The notes beneath the pieces are model-generated. The model was not told the origin of the DNA. It worked only from the letters and a program-made list of their open reading frames with translations, and searched no databases. A stretch of DNA of 64,000 nucleotides. Source: Trichinella spiralis. Lineage: Eukaryota > Nematoda > Enoplea > Trichinellida > Trichinellidae. Made by a program: the position numbers and the translations under genes. The DNA lies in the NCBI GenBank assembly GCA_000181795.3, contig CM012953.1, forward strand, positions 7,364,034 to 7,428,033, written 5' to 3'. This document shows positions 12,199 through 23,363 of the stretch, in pieces; position 1 is the first letter of the stretch; each line of letters starts with the position of its first letter.

Positions 12199-13607
12199 AT
12201 GGACAGTCCACTTTGTGAAACCGAGCTCAGAGGAGAAGATGTTTGGCTGGCGTTGGCGAAATATTTTGCTTTGGATCCAAAGCTCAATCTTCTCGACAGT
12301 GTCTCAGCCGTGAGAATTGGAGTTGGCCAAGGCTACATGTGCAGCGTTATGCAAATCAAATTGAACTGGAAGCCCATTTCCATACAGTAAATATTTTCCA
12401 GTGAATTCAGAATTAATTCTATTTTTGTCCTTTCTGTTCAGATACTGTCAGCATTTACCTCAGTCAGTTATAGCCAAAGTGCCGCTTTCAAGTCAAATGA
12501 AGGAAACTTTTGAATCGCTTGGTTTCAATGATAGCATTCTTGAAGAAATGGACTACCATTCGACTATGCAATTCATGCACAATGCTGAATGCTCGTTCTA
12601 TTTGTTGTCGTTGAAAGAAAAATTGAATTTTCCAGCAGCAAAGTGTTACGCAGCATGGAATACAGGTGTGTAGATTTTGTTTATTTTTCAAATGAAAAAG
12701 CAATTATGGTTTATATTGTTTCAATGCTTCAGATGAAACAAGAGTGAATGTGATTTTATTGGAAGATTTGAATGATGTTGCTGCGACAAAGGGACTTTTT
12801 CCTGGACTTGGAGTCGAGGAACTGAAAGAAGTAGTCGAAAAGATAGCTTTGCTGCAGGCTTGGTCTTTGAATACAGATGTAGAATGGCAGAAGGTGGTTA
12901 TGAATGGGGAAGTGCTTTACGAAAGATTTTTCAAATTTATAGATCATTCTATAAATTCTTTGGACGACTATTTGGCAAAATATTCGGATAAGTTGGCGTC
13001 GTTTGATTTGAATAAAGCCAACTCAGTACTCAAGAAGCAGCAGAAGGACATAATCGAGGTGAGGTGATTTGAATTGAAATTCTTAATCAGAACTTTTAAT
13101 ATATCAAATTGAATTGCAATTGTTCGCTTTCAGTTTTTCACTGAACATCGAAAGCTTATACCTGATGTGATCGTTCATGGTGACCTTTGGTCAAACAACA
13201 TGATGTTCAAGCTTGATGGTGAAGGGGGTAAAATTTCGAATAAACTGGCAGCAATTATAGACTGGCAAATAGTACACGGTGGTTCGTTTGTTGAAGACGT
13301 GGCACATTTATTCGTTTTCAGCGTGAACACGGAAGTTCGACGTGCTCATCAAGAAGCTGTATTTCGTCACTACTACGACACGTTGATGAAGCACTTGCAT
13401 AAGCCGTTGACAGACGCCACTTTTGAAGCTTGCTATGATATGTTCCGCAAGACTTTGGCATTCAAGCAATTGTCCTTTGCCGGCATGACGGATCGTTTTG
13501 TTGATGTCATTTCCAAGGGGGATGAAAAGTTGGCTCAAGAAATGGTCAACCGGATATTCGAAAGTTGCGTTGATGGGTTGATTTTTCTTGGTTGTGAGAA
13601 AAATTAA
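12199..13607 (+). CDS. CHK kinase-like (EcKL/DUF1679) protein
   Basis: Four exons: 12199-12386, 12442-12665, 12733-13058, 13134-13607, in phase, giving 403 residues. The choline/ethanolamine-kinase fold is marked by the catalytic loop VHGDLWSNNMMF (D263, N268), followed by the metal-binding IIDWQ (D289) and a helical C-terminal lobe. VILLEDL near residue 145 marks the hinge of the N lobe. This family is strongly expanded in nematodes and insects and is thought to phosphorylate small molecules such as hydroxylated steroids or xenobiotics; the substrate here is unknown. A TTATTCCAG acceptor-like site lies near 12064-12072, upstream of the ATG. The catalytic residues look intact, so activity is expected. 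Confidence 0.9.
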
Positions 13608-14388
13608 TTTCAAGAAAAAATGCCAAAAAGTAGGGTTGATTGAAGGGAAAAAATTTTGCTTAACTTGCAAAAAAACAAGCAATCTTTTATGAAAATATAA
13701 CTTGAATGATGATTTTTTTGAAATGAAAAGGAATTCAATTTTTGAAATGCAAATTTTACAATAATATTGGTGAATGAAATGAAATGAATGGCAATTGGTG
13801 AATATTTTATGTTTTCTTTCCGCATGTTTTTGCTGTTTCAAATATTCCAAAGTCAAGCAAAGTACATATATTCAATCATTTCAAAGCGTTTGAAAGCATT
13901 CTTGCAACATATTTGAACAGCTAGATGATAAGGTGTCTCTGTTGTTTCTATGCAAAATAAATCATATCACATTGGACTTTTAAATATGAAATAATGTTTT
14001 CTTCTAAATATATGCTGATAAAGGAGGTCTTTTTACTCATACATTTGAATGATCGATTGAACATCAATTTTTGGAATTTCTCAATCAAACAATTGATGAT
14101 TTGTGAAAGCAACTCTGCTTTTTTGCTACCTAAATACCTACAGCTGTTGGAAACGTTGATTTCGTCAATAACTAAAATTTTGACACTAAACAATTTGTTG
14201 CGTTTTGTCTGTTGAATTTTTGCAGAGTGAGGGGGGGTTTTATCTTTTCCTTTCTGCTTCTTCACCACCATCATCATCGTATTATTGTTATTGTTGTTAT
14301 TATTATTGTTATTCTTTATCATTTTTTAATAACTTGCTTATATTCAACAAAGCTGCCAAACTTTTTCATTGCTACCAACTTTTTTATA
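13608..14388. other. Intergenic spacer with GTT/ATT simple repeat
   Basis: No gene seen. A G run (14230-14237) is followed by triplet-rich sequence (CAT, then GTT/ATT repeats) at about 14262-14312. It is open in the K2P frame and would add a His/Ile-rich run if a start further upstream were used, which I consider unlikely. Confidence 0.5.
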
Positions 14389-15916
14389 ATGGATTTTACA
14401 AGCATGAGAGGACGAAATTGCATAAGCTGCACAGTATGGCTCAGAAATAGTTTGGCATTTTTCAGCGTCATCTGCAACACAATGTCCAAATTTCACCTGC
14501 TTTCATTTGTACTGTTGATCGTTTACACTCTTATTGGCGGTGCAGTGTTCTACGCATTCGAAAGTGACCAGCAAGAACAGCAGCATTCCAATATTACCGT
14601 GGCAAATTTAAATGAAAAAAATGAACAAGCTAGACGAATGTTGGATCATTTGAGAAAAGTTTTCGCGTTGAAGATGTGGAAGGTTGGTCGTCACGCCGGA
14701 GCTATGTCGACCAAGTTCGCGCGGTCCAGAGCCATCTGGAAATGGTATGAACAAAATGTGGACAATGTTACAGAATTCTGCCAATCAACAAATCAACAAC
14801 CCAACAAAACAGCCGTTGATTGGTCGTTTTGGTCATCCGTCTATTATGCTGTCACTGTGTACACCACTATTGGTAAAATGTGATAAAAAATATGAATTTG
14901 CAAGTATTTCATTCGTAAAGATACAGATTCTTCTATTTAATTTGTATTGCATTTACATTTACGATTAATACTGTTTTGGTTCAATCGATCCATCGAAAAA
15001 ACAACTGATCTAGATTTTTATAAATATTGTTTTATGCATATCTATTGATTTAGGTTATGGAGATATGACTCCATCGACAACATATGGCAAAATATCGACA
15101 ATGATTTATGCCCTTTGCGGTATACCTTTGATATGTTATATATTGCAAGATTGGGGTTTGCAGCTTCTACTTTCTGCGAGATATCTCATTAAACTGTATG
15201 ATAAAATGATTGACAGACTGTTTTCAAAATGGAAGAAAAAAAATATGTTGAATATAGGTTGGCTAGAATTTGGCGATTTGCCTATTTCTGTTGCATTACT
15301 CATGGTAATCTTTCTGTTGTGCATCTCTGCGTCGATGTTTCTCATTTGGGAAGATGAGTTGACTTATTTTGAAAGTTTTTATTTTTTCTTCATCAGTTTC
15401 ACTACAATTGGATTTGGTAATATATTCAAAAGTGCAATTAAAATTTATTATATTATTTGATAAATTTTCTTTTCAGGTGATATTGTGCCCAAATACCGCA
15501 TTAGCATGGCCATGTGCATTGTTCCAGTTTTGATGGGTTTAGCTACTGTTTCAATGACGATAAATCTTGTGCAGAGTAAAATAGAGCGATTATTTGAAAA
15601 TATGAAAAAAAATATAGAATTAGAATATCAAAAGAAGCAAACTGATCCCAACAAAAGTTTAATGAGTGTAGACTCGGATGAAGATGTCATGACGCGTCTG
15701 AAACATATTGGGGATGGAATGTCCTTCGAAAGTCGATTTCTCTTTAGAATGCTTAACAGAAGTCAGAGAAGACTGTTGGAAGAGTGTTGGAATCGTCGCG
15801 TTAAAACAGCTAATGCTGCCAGTCAAACTATACTGTTAAATGCAGAAGAGGAGTCTCAAACGTCCATAGCGATGCAATTTCCAAGAAGAAATACCTACGT
15901 GTACAATGCAGAATAA
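14389..15916 (+). CDS. Two-pore-domain potassium channel, TWK/K2P family
   Basis: Three exons: 14389-14872, 15054-15416, 15477-15916, giving 428 residues. TM1 lies at about 35-57. A long extracellular cap loop with possible N-glycosylation sites (NIT, NVT, NKT) follows. The first pore filter is TIGYGD (160-165). TM2 and TM3 come next, then the second filter TIGFGD (279-284), and TM4 with GLATVSMTINLVQ, a motif usual in nematode TWK channels. The cytosolic tail is about 120 residues. Both introns cut inside the glycine codon region of a filter (TIG|YGD, GFG|D), a common K2P pattern. The family function is background K+ leak that sets resting potential. The start is the Met nearest a normal-looking N terminus. 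The subtype cannot be named. Confidence 0.93.
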
Positions 15917-17229
15917 ATGATGAAATGGAAGAATTAGCTGTCCGTTTCTTGGCAATCAAACAGTGATAAATGCGCTGTTGGATTTATTTCATTGCTTTAG
16001 TAACATTTTTCGCTACTAAAGCGCTGGTGTAGTGTAGAAAAAATATAAACTGAAAAAAGAACAGTTAAAACATAATTATTTTAAAATTTCAAAAATTGAT
16101 TTTTGGCTGAGTTTCTTAATAAATAATTAATTTATTTCAAATGTATTACAAAAATATTTGTGAAAACATTTTAACTATGAAAAAAACTATAAGAAATTAA
16201 TTAAAGAGCGCGTCACTGAAAATTAATTACTCATCAAAATTAAAAATTCATTCATAATTAATTTAATTACTGGTTACATAAATTTGAATAGAAAAGCAAA
16301 ATTGTTGCACATTCTCTTCAGTTTTGTAACTTTTTTTAATTGGTAATACTTTGTTGATTATCAAATATTTGCTTATACATTACAAAATTAAAATTTTTAT
16401 TTTAAAATGTCTTACTTTTATTTATTAGATTTACCAGTACTTTGATATTTACAAGAAATTTTGAACTGGCAACTTATATCAGAATGACAGTTTAAAACAT
16501 TCATAAAAACAAGCTTTGCTTTGCATTTAATGAAAAAAACATCAAGACTTTAATAAAAATAAAGTGAATAATTAAAAACTGGTTTAATTTTTTTATGAAT
16601 ATGTAACTGTAAAATTTAAGCGATGTACATTTAAACAAAGACAATAATAATATACTATTTTCTGAAATTTTTTTCAAATAATAATAGACATTTTGTATAA
16701 ATATAAGATAGAATTAGCTATAATTAATAATTTTAATTAGTTTAACTAAATTAGCAACAGCTTATAAGGAAAATATAATTTATCAGCATGTTTCAACTAA
16801 AACTTTACCAAATTTATGCAGCAATTGCGGCATGATGATAATATAAATAAACATGGCAGCGTAACGCAGGATTCTTAATTTACTTAACTTCAGTGTACTT
16901 TGTATCTGTAATGCAACATTGTGAAAATATCTTAAAGTTCAAATTCTAGCATAATTTATCTATGTTGCATATTTTTTATACGGAACTGCTTGCAATAATT
17001 ACACAGGTCAACATAATTTTGTGGGTCTCCCAAATATTAGTTGATTTTGGGTATTTTTGACACGCTGATTATGAAAATGACATTTGTTTTCTCCCATCAC
17101 GTGCTGTTTTTTCAACCGCGTTATATTACTGTTTCCACTATTGTACGTAAGTAACACATTGTGCTTTCTGTTCTAAAAGTAAGTAACAAGACATAAACGT
17201 GTAAGGAGACCCTGCAGTAATAAAAAAGG
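15917..17229. other. AT-rich intergenic region
   Basis: Very AT-rich, with no ORF or exon candidate I can support. The part from about 17000 on is somewhat richer in GC and probably belongs to the broken repeat-family element that starts near 17230. Confidence 0.55.
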
Positions 17230-18020
17230 TCATTACAAAAGTGCTTAAGTAGTCCGGATTCATTTTGTCACATTTGCGGCAGTTTTGTAGTGAAGAGCAA
17301 AAGGCATAAAATAACAGATTTTGTGAAGAAGGCACATTTCGCATACTTTGGTATAAAGCTAGGAAATCAAGACAAGTCTTGGGCTCCACATATAGTCTGC
17401 CACACATATGTTGAGCAGTTGCGGAAATGGTGCAACAAACAATGAAATCTCTTCCCTTTGGTGTGCCTATGGTGTGGCGGGAACCACAAAACTATGTTGA
17501 TAATTGTTATTACGCATGGTCAAAAAACACTTGCCATCAAAGTTTAATTAATCCGGAAAAAGTTCTCTTATCACCACTTTACATAAAACTGGGTATCATG
17601 AAGCAGTTTGTTATAGCACTGGATAAAAATGGAACTTGCTTCCAATACCTTTGCACCCAGTTTCCTTTATTGTCAGATGCCAAATTAGAAGAAGGCATAT
17701 CTGTTGGACCTGACGTACAGAAATTGATTAAAGACAAGATGTTTTCAAGCACAATGACACAAGTTGAAAAAGAAGCATGAGTTGCATTCACGAATGTTGT
17801 TTCGGAATTTCTGGGAAAGAAGAAGGACCCGGAATATGGACGGTTAGTGAATGTTATGCTTGAAAAATTTGAAAAGTTGGGATGTAGCATGAATTTGAAG
17901 CTCCACTTTCTGCACTCACATTTAGTTTTTTTCCACAGAATCTTGGTGATGTTAGTGAAGAACAGGGTGACAATACAAGGTGACAACATAAACAACGGAT
18001 TGAGAAATTACATTTCACTT
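17230..18020 (+). pseudogene. Broken copy of a dispersed invertebrate repeat-family protein
   Basis: Three frame pieces together resemble an uncharacterised protein that I recall as repeated in many invertebrate genomes (cnidarians, aphids, cephalopods). Piece 1, about 17230-17435, has a zinc-finger-like FCHICG and KSWAPHIVCHTYV. Piece 2, 17427-17777, has VPMVWREPQNYVDNCYY and LYIKLGIMKQFVIALDKNG. After an in-frame TGA at 17778-17780 the frame continues with FLGKKKDPEYGRLV and MNLKLHFLHSHL. Another shift near 17935 is needed to read QNLGDVSEEQGD. So there are at least two frame shifts and one stop in about 800 bp: a dead copy. The function of the family is unknown to me; the multi-copy pattern suggests a mobile origin. 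Confidence 0.65.
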
Positions 18021-18660
18021 CGAAATAACTTTGAATTTTGAAAATGTAGCTAAATTTTTTAAAATTTATTTTATTAAATGAATTACTTAATTAATCGTTT
18101 TCTAATATACATTATCATTAATTGTAATAAAAAATTCAAATATAGCCAAAAATTATTATCGCAAATGTTGATGCACTTAAATGCTACTGTCAGTTCATTA
18201 CTGCAAACATGGAAAATTTTCTTTAAAAAACATTTTTAATACTAAAAACGCATAAAATGCATATTGTGCACTTTGTTGCTATCAGTGACAGGTATTATCA
18301 AAAATATAATCAGAGAATGTTAAGTTAGTTGAGCAAACAGAGACAAATTCACAGTGCAACAGACATCAATTTTTCTAAGCATGTTGATGCATGTTGAGTA
18401 AGCATGAGAACTGGTGCAAGAATTATATGTTAATTGAAGCTTTCTTTTAACGTACAATTATTTAGTTTACGTTTATAATTCTTTATTTATTTGCAGCTAT
18501 TTTCTCTGAATGTCAAATGAACGCTGCTAAATAAATAAGAAATTGTATTAACTGCAATTATAAATAAAAAATATTTACTTCCATCTTGTGTTAGTCCGTT
18601 GCTAAAGAGCGTGACTAAAATGCTATTTTATAAAATGCTCATTCAGGTAATTATTATTAA
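18021..18660. other. AT-rich spacer before the first piggyBac-like element
   Basis: No gene or clear structure seen. It ends with TTAA directly next to the TTAA that begins the element. Confidence 0.5.
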
Positions 18661-19930
18661 TTAACCTTAATCTGGGCACCTGTCTACATATGTAGACAAT
18701 CGATGTTTGGAGCAGTGCTGTGATATGAAAAAAAATAATTAGCCCTATTCATTCCAAAACTATCGAAAAAATTCTATGCTCTACCTTCACAGTAAATTTT
18801 TCGGTTCTTCGACGTTTTTAAGCTGTTGTTTCATGTTTACTATTCATATTCCGGGCATCTGTCTACATTTGTAGACACATAACACTTTCTCTTTTTTTGA
18901 TGATTATACTGAAATAATCCACATCTTTGATTATTTTTGAATGTGGTCCATGTTTGTGTGTTTTACGGAATCTGGGATAAAGTTTCTGTAGATTTGTGAA
19001 CTCTAACAAAAGCGTTTTTATGGACCGTTATTTTACATCATATTCCACTGTGCAACATCTTCTTGAGCATGGTCTTACAGCTATTGGTACAGTGTTTGCA
19101 CATGTTTGCCGTGATGCTCTGGCATGCTTGCGTAAAGCAGCACGACGTGATCTTTACTCTACATTAGCTGTTTATGAGCACAACAGAAAAGTTACGATGA
19201 TCAATTACGTGCCAAGGAAAAGCAACAATGTTCTTCTGTTGACTTCATGCCACGCAAAGTTGAAAATAGACAACCGGAGAGATGATAAAAGATCAAACAT
19301 CATCAATGATTATACTCTTGGCAAAGGATGCGTGGATAGCATGGATGCTAGAATAGAAGATTTTTGCTATAAAAAAAGCCCAACAGATATACCATGCTGA
19401 GGTTGAGCTTCATCGTTGAGGTGTGCATCAACAGGGCATTCTTACTGATGAGACATCAGCAAAGTTATCAGAAGACAAAGAAGCGTTTTATGAGAGAGCT
19501 TTCAGCACAGCTGGTATACAACACAACGAAATGAGGTATGAAAATCAAAAATCTATGCACAAACTAAACGTGCCTTCATCCACTACAGACTGCCCAAAAT
19601 CACAAATGTTACAGATATCAGTTATAAGACGACAAAATCCATCAAAACGCTGAGAGCAAGGACGTCAAAGGAAGGTCAAAAATCAACGTGAATTTGCTGC
19701 CATTCATGTAAAAAGATATATACGTAGCAGCCATAAAATCAATAAAATATCGTGTAGTGCTTGCATTGAATAAAATAAATAACCTGTTTGTGAAATTATT
19801 ATTAGTTCTAGAAAAAATAATCATTTTAACATCATGTACAGAGACCAAACATGACGAAACTTCTAGTGTCTACATATGTAGACAGGTGCCCGGATTAAGG
19901 TGTAAAATTTGCCGCCTGGATGAGGGTTAA
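18661..19930 (+). mobile_element. Decayed piggyBac-like element, copy 1
   Basis: The ends carry TTAA (18661-18664 and 19927-19930), the target of piggyBac elements. Each end contains GGGCACCTGTCTACATATG and an 18-bp palindrome TGTCTACATATGTAGACA, in inverted orientation. A variant of the palindrome also lies subterminally at about 18855-18877. The right end has about 26 extra bases outside the shared repeat, so the ends are asymmetric. Inside is the C-terminal half of a piggyBac-type transposase (DDE_Tnp_1_7 fold). Compared with copy 2 it lacks about 420 bp, joined at a short ATTT homology near 18994. The element is about 1.27 kb and nonfunctional. Confidence 0.85.
18996..19750 (+). pseudogene. 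Truncated piggyBac-type transposase (copy 1)
   Basis: The open frame 18996-19400 reads VFMDRYFTSYSTVQHLLEHGLTA, the region around the second catalytic Asp. It then reads NYVPRKSNNVLLLTSCH and a third-Asp region LGKGCVDSMD. It stops at TGA 19397-19399. A second frame, 19423-19653, and its continuation to about 19750 (HVKRYIRSSHK, ending CSACIE) corresponds to the C-terminal tail. The N-terminal domain and first Asp are missing because of the internal deletion. Not expected to make active transposase. Confidence 0.8.
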
Positions 19931-20012
19931 TTGAAAATAATGCAAAGCATTTTTTATTTTTTAAACTTCAAATCACAAAACAGGAACATTATTGCATGCA
20001 GGCAATGGATAT
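19931..20012. other. Short spacer between piggyBac-like copy 1 and the cystatin-like gene
   Basis: Unique-looking sequence; it would hold the 3' UTR of the minus-strand cystatin-like gene. Confidence 0.4.
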
Positions 20013-20628
20013 TCACTCTGCAAGAATATCCATTAGATCGATTGCCTCTAATTCATATAAAGCGGAGGAATCACCTCTGAAACACTGCAATGATGGATCA
20101 TTGAGAGTATTGAGAGGAGAATAAAAATTTTTGTGAAGTACTGTGCATTTTACAATATTTTGCGGTTTATTCGAATCAATGCCACAACATCCATTTCTTT
20201 TTCGCACCTGTGGAACTGTTAGCTAAAAATAATTTAATTATTTTATAATTTTAATTTTTATTTGTTCATGCATTCCTTTCTTACTTTTGATACCTGAATT
20301 TTTTGACATCATTTCGAATAAAAGTTGTTACCTGCATATTTTTCGTGCAGTTCGACCTTTCGAAGATAACTTCTGACGAAAAGAAATAAACTGAGAAATG
20401 AATAGTTGAAAGAAGTTCCCTAATCAAATAATAATAATAACGATCGCTTCTATATGCAGCATTAAACCAGTCTTGGAGGAGTAAATAAAACACTTCCATA
20501 TCAACAATATGCATGGTTTTATTGCTGAAACTTTCAGGAATTTCACTCCAGAAAACAAAAAGAAATAAAATTATATTTATCCACATTCTATTGAAAATTT
20601 TATTTTGCAAAAGTGTAGTAGAAATCAA
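20013..20628 (-). CDS. Small secreted cystatin-like protein, two exons
   Basis: Minus-strand exons 20332-20628 and 20013-20222 join in phase 0 across a GT-AG intron (acceptor TTATTTTTAG). They give 168 residues, or 154 from the Met at 20586, which places a good signal peptide first (MWINIILFLFVFW). The mature part has SNCTKN, then IVKCTVLHKNFY and SLQC. This spacing resembles the disulfide region of type 2 cystatins (TTCTK ... CSFQIYAVPW ... C). The helix-like segment before it fits too. The QxVxG inhibitory loop is not clearly present, so inhibition of cysteine proteases is not assured. Multi-cystatin-like secreted proteins are known in Trichinella. The gene sits between two inverted piggyBac-like copies. 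The homology call is mine from pattern and needs a profile search. Confidence 0.5.
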
Positions 20629-20837
20629 AATTTCACCAAATTATGATATTAATAAAGGAAGAATGCCGAACAAATATTATGAAACAATTTAACTTGACAT
20701 TCATCATATTTATTTAAAATTAACTTGGAAATAATTTCTTCAATATATTTTAAACATTTTAATAATGATTTTAAAAGCTACTATTAATAACAACAGTACC
20801 CTATAATTACGGCAGTACAATAAATAATATTAAGTAG
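20629..20837. other. Probable promoter side of the cystatin-like gene
   Basis: About 210 bp of AT-rich sequence between the cystatin-like start and the TTAA of piggyBac-like copy 2. It must hold the promoter if the gene is expressed, unless the element supplies it. Confidence 0.35.
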
Positions 20838-22567
20838 TTAATCTTCATCCGGGCGGCAAATTTTACACCTTAATCCGGGCACCTGTCTACATATGTAGAC
20901 ACTAGAAGTTTCGTCATGTTTGGTCTCTGTACATGATGTTAAAATGATTATTTTTTCTAGAACTAATAATAATTTCACAAACAGGTTATTTATTTTATTC
21001 AATGCAAGCACAACATGATATTTTATTGATTTTATGGCTGCTACGTATATATCTTTTTACATGAATGGCAGCAAATTCACGTTGATTTTTGACCTTCCTT
21101 TGACGTCCTTGCTCTCGGCGTTTTGATGGATTTTGTCGTCTTATAACTGATATCTGTAACATTTGTGATTTTGGGCAGTCTGTAGTGGATGAAGGCACGC
21201 TTAGTTTGTGCATAGATTTTTGATTTTCATACCTCATTTTGTTGTGTTGTATACCAGCTGTGCTGAAAGCTCTCTCATAAAACGCTTCTTTGTCTTCTGA
21301 TAACTTTGCTGATGTCTCATCAGTAAGAATGCCCTGTTGATGCACACCTCAACGATGAAGCTCAACCTCAGCATGGTATATCTGTTGGGCTTTTTTTATA
21401 GCAAAAATCTTCTATTCTAGCATCCATGCTATCCACGCATCCTTTGCCAAGAGTATAATCATTGATGATGTTTGATCTTTTATCATCTCTCCGGTTGTCT
21501 ATTTTCAACTTTGCGTGGCATGAAGTCAACAGAAGAACATTGTTGCTTTTCCTTGGCACGTAATTGATCATCGTGACTTTTCTGTTGTGCTCATAAACAG
21601 CTAATGTAGAGTAAAGATCACGTCGTGCTGCTTTACGCAAGCATGCCAGAGCATCACGGCAAACATGTGCAAACACTGTACCAATAGCTGTAAGACCATG
21701 CTCAAGAAGATGTTACACAGTGGAATATGATGTAAAATAACGGTCCATGAAAACATTTCTGTTAGAATTCACAAATGGCTGTGCCAATTGCCTAACTTTG
21801 GTGCTTGCTAGATCAATTTGGCGTTCTTCACCACTTCTGTCAGTATATAACAAACCTTTCAGAACATAACCATTCTCTGAGTCACATATCCAGTTGATTT
21901 TCACACCGCACTTTCCTGGTCAAATGGTCAAATGGTCAATACATATGGTAAAATGCAACAGTGGCAATCACAAATTGACAACAACAGATTATCTCTAGCA
22001 ATAAATAGCTGCATAATGGATATCGCTCATCCAGTTTTTAAAGCTGCCATAAACAAGTGATTGTTTTTGTCACATATTCAGCTAATAACAGTGATTCTTA
22101 AACAAACGTCAAGAAGGTCTGAGAGCACTGACAGACACTCATGAAGCATAACGTATTTATCTTTGGGGTTGACACCCTTTTTGACTAATCTACTCTGTAA
22201 AATCCACAGAAACTTTATCCCAGATTCCATAAAGCACACGAACATGGACCACATTCAAAAATAATCAATGTGGTAACCTCAGAGCACTTTAGCTACTACA
22301 AACATGTAGATTATTTCAGTATAATCATTAAAAAACGAGAAAGTGTTACGTGTTTACATATGTAAACAGGTGACAGAAATATGAATAGTAAACATGAAAT
22401 AACAGCTTAAAAACGTCAAAGAACCGAAAAATTCACTGTGAAGATAGAGCATAAAATTTTATCGATAGTTTTGGAATGAATAGGGCTAATTATTTTTTTT
22501 CATGTCACAGCACTGTTCCAAACCTCGATTGTCTACATATGTAGACAGGTGCCCAGATTATGGTTAA
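20838..22567 (-). mobile_element. Decayed piggyBac-like element, copy 2 (inverted)
   Basis: It is bounded by TTAA (20838-20841 and 22564-22567) and reads on the minus strand. It has the same terminal repeat as copy 1, including GGGCACCTGTCTACATATG and the palindrome TGTCTACATATGTAGACA, plus a subterminal variant near 22350-22370 (TGTTTACATATGTAAACA). It retains about 420 bp missing from copy 1 (about 21776-22199). The internal coding sequence is broken by several stops. The element is about 1.73 kb. Confidence 0.85.
20995..22230 (-). pseudogene. Broken piggyBac-type transposase (copy 2)
   Basis: On the minus strand, 21904 to 21713 reads DSENGYVLKGLLYTDRSG and NVFMDRYFTSYSTV, covering catalytic Asp regions. 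A CAA-to-TAA change then stops it, where copy 1 still reads Q. The frame resumes at 21676-21368 (AHVCRDALACLRKAARRDLYST, GKGCVDSMD) and 21345-20995 (C-terminal tail ending CCACIE). The part upstream of 21904 contains further stops. Both copies share the TGA after DIPC, so that break predates their divergence. Confidence 0.8.
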
Positions 22568-23363
22568 TATATTACAGACACTTCAAATTGTTAATATTCT
22601 CAGTACTGGCATTTTTTTAAATTTAATTAGTCATTTATTTCATAAAACAATTTTTATCATCTGAAACAAAAAGTGAAAAAATTAGTAGTGCCATAAATTC
22701 AAAAATAAAGTTTCATTAATTTTCAAAATATCTCAAATTAGTTAAAAAATAACAATCCTTAAAATAAAATAGTTTGACAGCGATAAGTGAATTTCAAATA
22801 CCTTTTAAATGTAAAAGAGAGACGTTCTAAGTAATTCAGATAAAATAGCATTATTTGCACATATGCCTAATGTCCATATCAAATTGCATACATACATTCA
22901 TGATTTAAAGAGTAAATTTGCAACAGCTAGGGATCGTATTTGCCGGTAAGATTCTTTTTATAATAACAGTAAACAGTTAGAAGCAATTCAATTGGATGTT
23001 GCTCAAATTATAGTTGTTTAGTTTTAATTTTAAAATAAAATTAAGAAAATAATAACACACAATTTTATCACAGTATATAAAGCTCAACAACAAAACGATA
23101 ATCAGAATAAATTTACAATTACTTCTTCTGAAAATGGATATTTTTTTCAATAAATTCACAAAAAAATACAATACAAAACAGCAAATGAGAAGAACCTTTT
23201 GTAAAAAACGAAAAATTATTTTAATGTTCATTCTCTTTATTTCCATAATTGTCACAATGATAATAATTATTACAGCTGTAATTCAATCCTATTACATGCC
23301 GTGCAATATTTACAAATCAGAATAAATTTCTATTCATCTCATAATGCAAATGCATAATTCATT
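22568..23363. other. AT-rich intergenic region downstream of TAF1B
   Basis: No supported gene. A 63-codon + ORF at 23134-23325 with one hydrophobic stretch is AT-driven and unsupported. Confidence 0.5.

Noticed and set aside
13948-14322. Minus ORF with poly-Asn run
   Set aside because: Produced by the GTT/ATT triplet repeat; not a protein-like sequence outside it.
23134-23325. 63-codon + ORF with one hydrophobic helix
   Set aside because: Ile/Phe/Lys-rich as expected by chance in AT-rich DNA; lies just past the 3' end of TAF1B with no supporting signal.
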